Assembly (NCBI GenBank): GCA_028714895.1 | Contig: JAQTLM010000012.1 | Location: 1-64,000 of the forward strand | Direction: 5' to 3' | Length of the DNA stretch: 64,000 nt | DNA from: Gallionella sp. | GTDB lineage: Bacteria; Pseudomonadota; Gammaproteobacteria; Burkholderiales; Gallionellaceae | In this document: positions 61,961 to 64,000 of the stretch, one piece after another | Layout: each line of letters starts with the position of its first letter | Numbering within the stretch: the first letter of the stretch is position 1 | Notes under the pieces: generated by a model | Seen by the model: the letters and a program-made list of their open reading frames with translations, nothing else | What the model was told of the DNA's origin: nothing | Database searches by the model: none | Position numbers and translations under genes: made by a program

Positions 61961-62632
61961 ATGACCACCACACTCCCCACCCTCTCCCTGCTTGAAACCC
62001 GCGTCCTCGGCGTGCTTGCCGAGAAGCAGCGCACGGTGCCGGACTCTTATCCGCTGACGCTGAATTCGCTGGTCTCCGGCTGCAACCAGAAGAGCAGCCG
62101 CGATCCGGTGATCGAGGCTGCCGAAGCGGAGGTGCTGGTGGCGCTGGATAGTCTGCGCGGGATGTCGCTGATTGTGGAAACCAGCGGGGGGAGGGCGTCG
62201 CGTTATGCGCACAACATCGAGCGGGTGCTGCATATCCCCACGCAGTCCACCGCGTTGCTGGCCCTGCTGATGCTGCGCGGCCCGCAGACGGCGGGGGAGC
62301 TGCGCCTCAATTGCGAGCGGCTGCACAAGTTTGCGGATATTTCTTCGGTCGAGAGTTTTCTGGTCGAGCTGGCCGAGCGCGCGGCGGGCGGCCTGGTGGT
62401 GGAGCTGCCGCGCCAGCCCGGCGCGCGCGAAAACCGCTGGATGCACCTGCTCTCCGGCGTACCGGCCATCGAGGAATGCGTGGCCGCGAGAGCGGCCGCA
62501 CCCTCGGGCGATGTGACGGTGGGCGAAATCGCCGCGCTCAAGGCCAACGTCGCCAGGCTCGAAGCGGAGGTGAGCGAGCTGCGGGCGATGATGGGCAAGC
62601 TGTGCGCGGAGCTGGGCATTTCAGCCGGGTAG
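61961..62632 (+). CDS. YceH/UPF0502 family protein
   Basis: 223 residues. SLLETRVLGVLAEKQRTVPDSYPLTLNSLVSGCNQKSSRDPV is the family start: a winged-helix pair (DUF480). The end is a coiled coil (IAALKANVARLEAEVSELRAMM). Function is unknown; DNA binding is suggested by the fold only. Confidence 0.93.
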   Translation: MTTTLPTLSLLETRVLGVLAEKQRTVPDSYPLTLNSLVSGCNQKSSRDPVIEAAEAEVLVALDSLRGMSLIVETSGGRASRYAHNIERVLHIPTQSTALLALLMLRGPQTAGELRLNCERLHKFADISSVESFLVELAERAAGGLVVELPRQPGARENRWMHLLSGVPAIEECVAARAAAPSGDVTVGEIAALKANVARLEAEVSELRAMMGKLCAELGISAG

Positions 62633-62637
62633 CCGAC

Positions 62638-62844
62638 ATGCCCGGCTACGCAAATTTGTTTGCCGGAATACTGTTCGGCTCAGCGGGCTTCGCGGCCTTC
62701 GTCTATGGCAAGAAATCCGCCAATTGGCAGCCCATGGCCATCGGTGCGGCCTTGATGGTGTATCCCTATTTCATCGAGGAAACCTGGCTGTTGTATGCCA
62801 TCGGAATCACCTTGTGTGCAGGGATATTTGTCTGGCGCGACTGA
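62638..62844 (+). CDS. Small two-helix membrane protein (68 aa)
   Basis: The ATG at 62638 lies five bases after the YceH stop. Product begins MPGYANLFAGILFGSAGFAAFVYGKK and has two or three short hydrophobic helices (also MAIGAALMVYPYFI and LLYAIGITLCAGIFVW) with Trp-Arg-Asp at the end. The same general type occurs widely as a hypothetical. It is translationally close to yceH. Confidence 0.7.
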   Translation: MPGYANLFAGILFGSAGFAAFVYGKKSANWQPMAIGAALMVYPYFIEETWLLYAIGITLCAGIFVWRD

Positions 62845-62881
62845 GTTGTTACCCGCAACAAAGCCATACCTGAACAATATC

Positions 62882-62975
62882 GTAGCCCGGATGTAGCGCA
62901 GCGGAATCCGGGGAAATCCCGGTTACGCCCACCAATACCCCGGATTCCGCTGCGCTACATCCGGGCTACGCTCGC
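62882..62975. repeat. Large inverted repeat, REP family B relative
   Basis: GTAGCCCGGATGTAGCGCAG ... CTGCGCTACATCCGGGCTAC: nearly perfect arms of about 34 bases around GGAAATCCCGGTTACGCC. It lies between the convergent genes ending at 62844 and 63012 and could fold into a strong terminator-like hairpin. Confidence 0.88.
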
Positions 62976-63011
62976 TGGCCCATTAGAGCGCCAGAGAATT
63001 TCAACAGCCTG

Positions 63012-64000
63012 CTAGAACCCGACCAGATCGTCGACCGGCAGTGCGAGCGCCGCGCCGGTGATCCGCTCGAGCGTCTTGCCGATGATTTCGACGTTGTTGT
63101 CGAAGCCGCCGTGCGATGCGCTGGCGGTCTTCTCCGGCATATCGGCGCCGTTGCCGCGCCGGGTGAGGATTTTTTCCTCGTTGTGGATGGTCAGGCGATC
63201 CTTCAGCTTGCTGATTTCCACCGCATTGCGCCAGTTGGTCAGGGTTTCGGCGGTGCCTGGCGAGCCATCCCAGCCGGAATACTGCGGGTTGTAGACATTC
63301 TCCAGACCGAGGATGGGCATGCGCAAATCGGCCTCCAGCGCGTTGGAAACGAAGTAGAGCAGGGACTTCTGGTAGACATAGGCCACGTTGTCATCCTGCT
63401 CGCGCTGATCCGCCAGGATGTCCAGATGCAGCTTGCCCATGATCTCGGCTTGTGTGGCGTAGTGCCGGTTGGCAAAGGCGACCGTGCAAGCCGGGGCGTA
63501 CAAATGGACGGATTTGACGCTGCCGGTCAGATCTTTTTGCGCCAGGTTGCCGAGCAATCTGCCCAAGGCGATGGAGCCGGCGGAATGGCCCATGAGATGC
63601 AGTTCGAACTGGTCGCCCCAACTGCCGGCCAGCGAACGCAGCGCTTCGGTCAGCAGGTCACCACCCCGTCCGCTTTCCGATGCGAGTTCGGCGTTTTCCT
63701 TCATTTCGCTCCACAGCGGGCGGGCGAGCGGGCGTCCGATGGTTTTTTCGACGACGGGGTCGCTGACCTTGTCGGTCAGCCAGCCGCCGATGCCACCGGC
63801 CATGCCTGCGCCGGGGCTGACTTTATCCGCCAGAATGTTGCCCAAGGATTCGAGCAGGCCGCTCTTCCACACCAGGAACAGCGGGTAGCAGCCGTTGCCA
63901 AGAAAATAGCGCCCCATCGCCTGGGCACGCTGGATCGCATCGGCTTCACTGTTGAGGCCGCCGTGCGCATAGATCACCAGGCGTTTTTTTCTCGTGCGAA
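63012..64000 (-). CDS. Alpha/beta hydrolase-like protein (start beyond window)
   Basis: The gene runs off the right end; at least 329 C-terminal residues are present. The visible N-terminal part reads RLVIYAHGGLNSE (HGG, oxyanion-region motif), and the nucleophile elbow is LHLMGHSAGSIALG. It ends at AALALPVDDLVGF. Hydrolase fold, serine-type. The substrate is unknown; lipase-like or esterase-like activity is possible. Confidence 0.8.
   Translation of the reverse strand, partial: RTRKKRLVIYAHGGLNSEADAIQRAQAMGRYFLGNGCYPLFLVWKSGLLESLGNILADKVSPGAGMAGGIGGWLTDKVSDPVVEKTIGRPLARPLWSEMKENAELASESGRGGDLLTEALRSLAGSWGDQFELHLMGHSAGSIALGRLLGNLAQKDLTGSVKSVHLYAPACTVAFANRHYATQAEIMGKLHLDILADQREQDDNVAYVYQKSLLYFVSNALEADLRMPILGLENVYNPQYSGWDGSPGTAETLTNWRNAVEISKLKDRLTIHNEEKILTRRGNGADMPEKTASASHGGFDNNVEIIGKTLERITGAALALPVDDLVGF

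Overview
The window looks like a chromosomal segment of a betaproteobacterium, probably from the Nitrosomonadales/Gallionellales side (Sideroxydans- or Gallionella-like). The basis is familiar gene blocks (bamE-dapB, mfd with divergent ispD-ispF-tsaB-rimI-udg, divergent lplT/alr, nnrD/purL), moderately high GC, and an unusual membrane electron-transfer cluster. The taxon is inferred from gene content and was not tested by any search.

Layout: 1-1664 holds the end of a gene (possibly recN), bamE with an extra C-terminal domain, and dapB. 1688-1795 is a decayed membrane-protein remnant. 2079-13150 is the most striking region: two one-helix membrane peptides, a heme-copper oxidase pair (subunits II and I), ctaB behind a structured leader, a SCO copper chaperone, a cytochrome b fused to a [2Fe-2S] ferredoxin and a flavin/NAD(P) reductase, an unknown anchored protein, a second degenerate heme-copper-oxidase-like protein, and a second cytochrome b fused to a 2[4Fe-4S] ferredoxin and an MvhD-like domain. 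The oxidase lacks the catalytic tyrosine (Gln instead) and resembles nitric oxide reductase-type members of the superfamily. The cluster may link the quinone pool, NAD(P)H or ferredoxin/Hdr carriers, and an NO- or O2-reducing terminal enzyme.

13122-19711 is housekeeping (mfd; isoprenoid genes ispDF; tRNA modification tsaB; rimI; uracil-DNA glycosylase). 19990-28008 is a c-di-GMP module: two paralogous PAS-GGDEF-EAL membrane proteins around a periplasmic binding protein. 28001-28891 is a REP-associated tyrosine transposase (RAYT) with its palindromes. 28706-31106 is lplT/alr. 31127-36185 is a methylthioadenosine-salvage cluster: mtnP, apt, a lipoprotein, mtnA, and a fused class II aldolase/short-chain dehydrogenase that suggests a dihydroxyacetone-phosphate (DHAP)-type shunt. 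Then come tRNA-Arg(CCT), an MFS carrier, uup, a P-type ATPase, cytochrome b561, lemA with a GIDE/EF-hand partner, and a spermidine-synthase-like protein.

45300-47640 is rich in a REP family and carries a second RAYT. nnrD and purL follow. purL contains two in-frame palindromic insertions, and mfd contains one of another family. 54178-60899 is an accessory island, AT-rich in part: DUF4160/DUF2442, a D12-class adenine methylase, a ParB-like protein, a patatin phospholipase with two membrane segments, a small protein and a lipoprotein. Its two operon heads share a homologous promoter plus about 155-nt structured leader. The window ends with djlA, yceH, a small membrane protein and a truncated alpha/beta hydrolase.

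No CRISPR array, rRNA, integrase or intact insertion sequence other than the RAYTs was seen.
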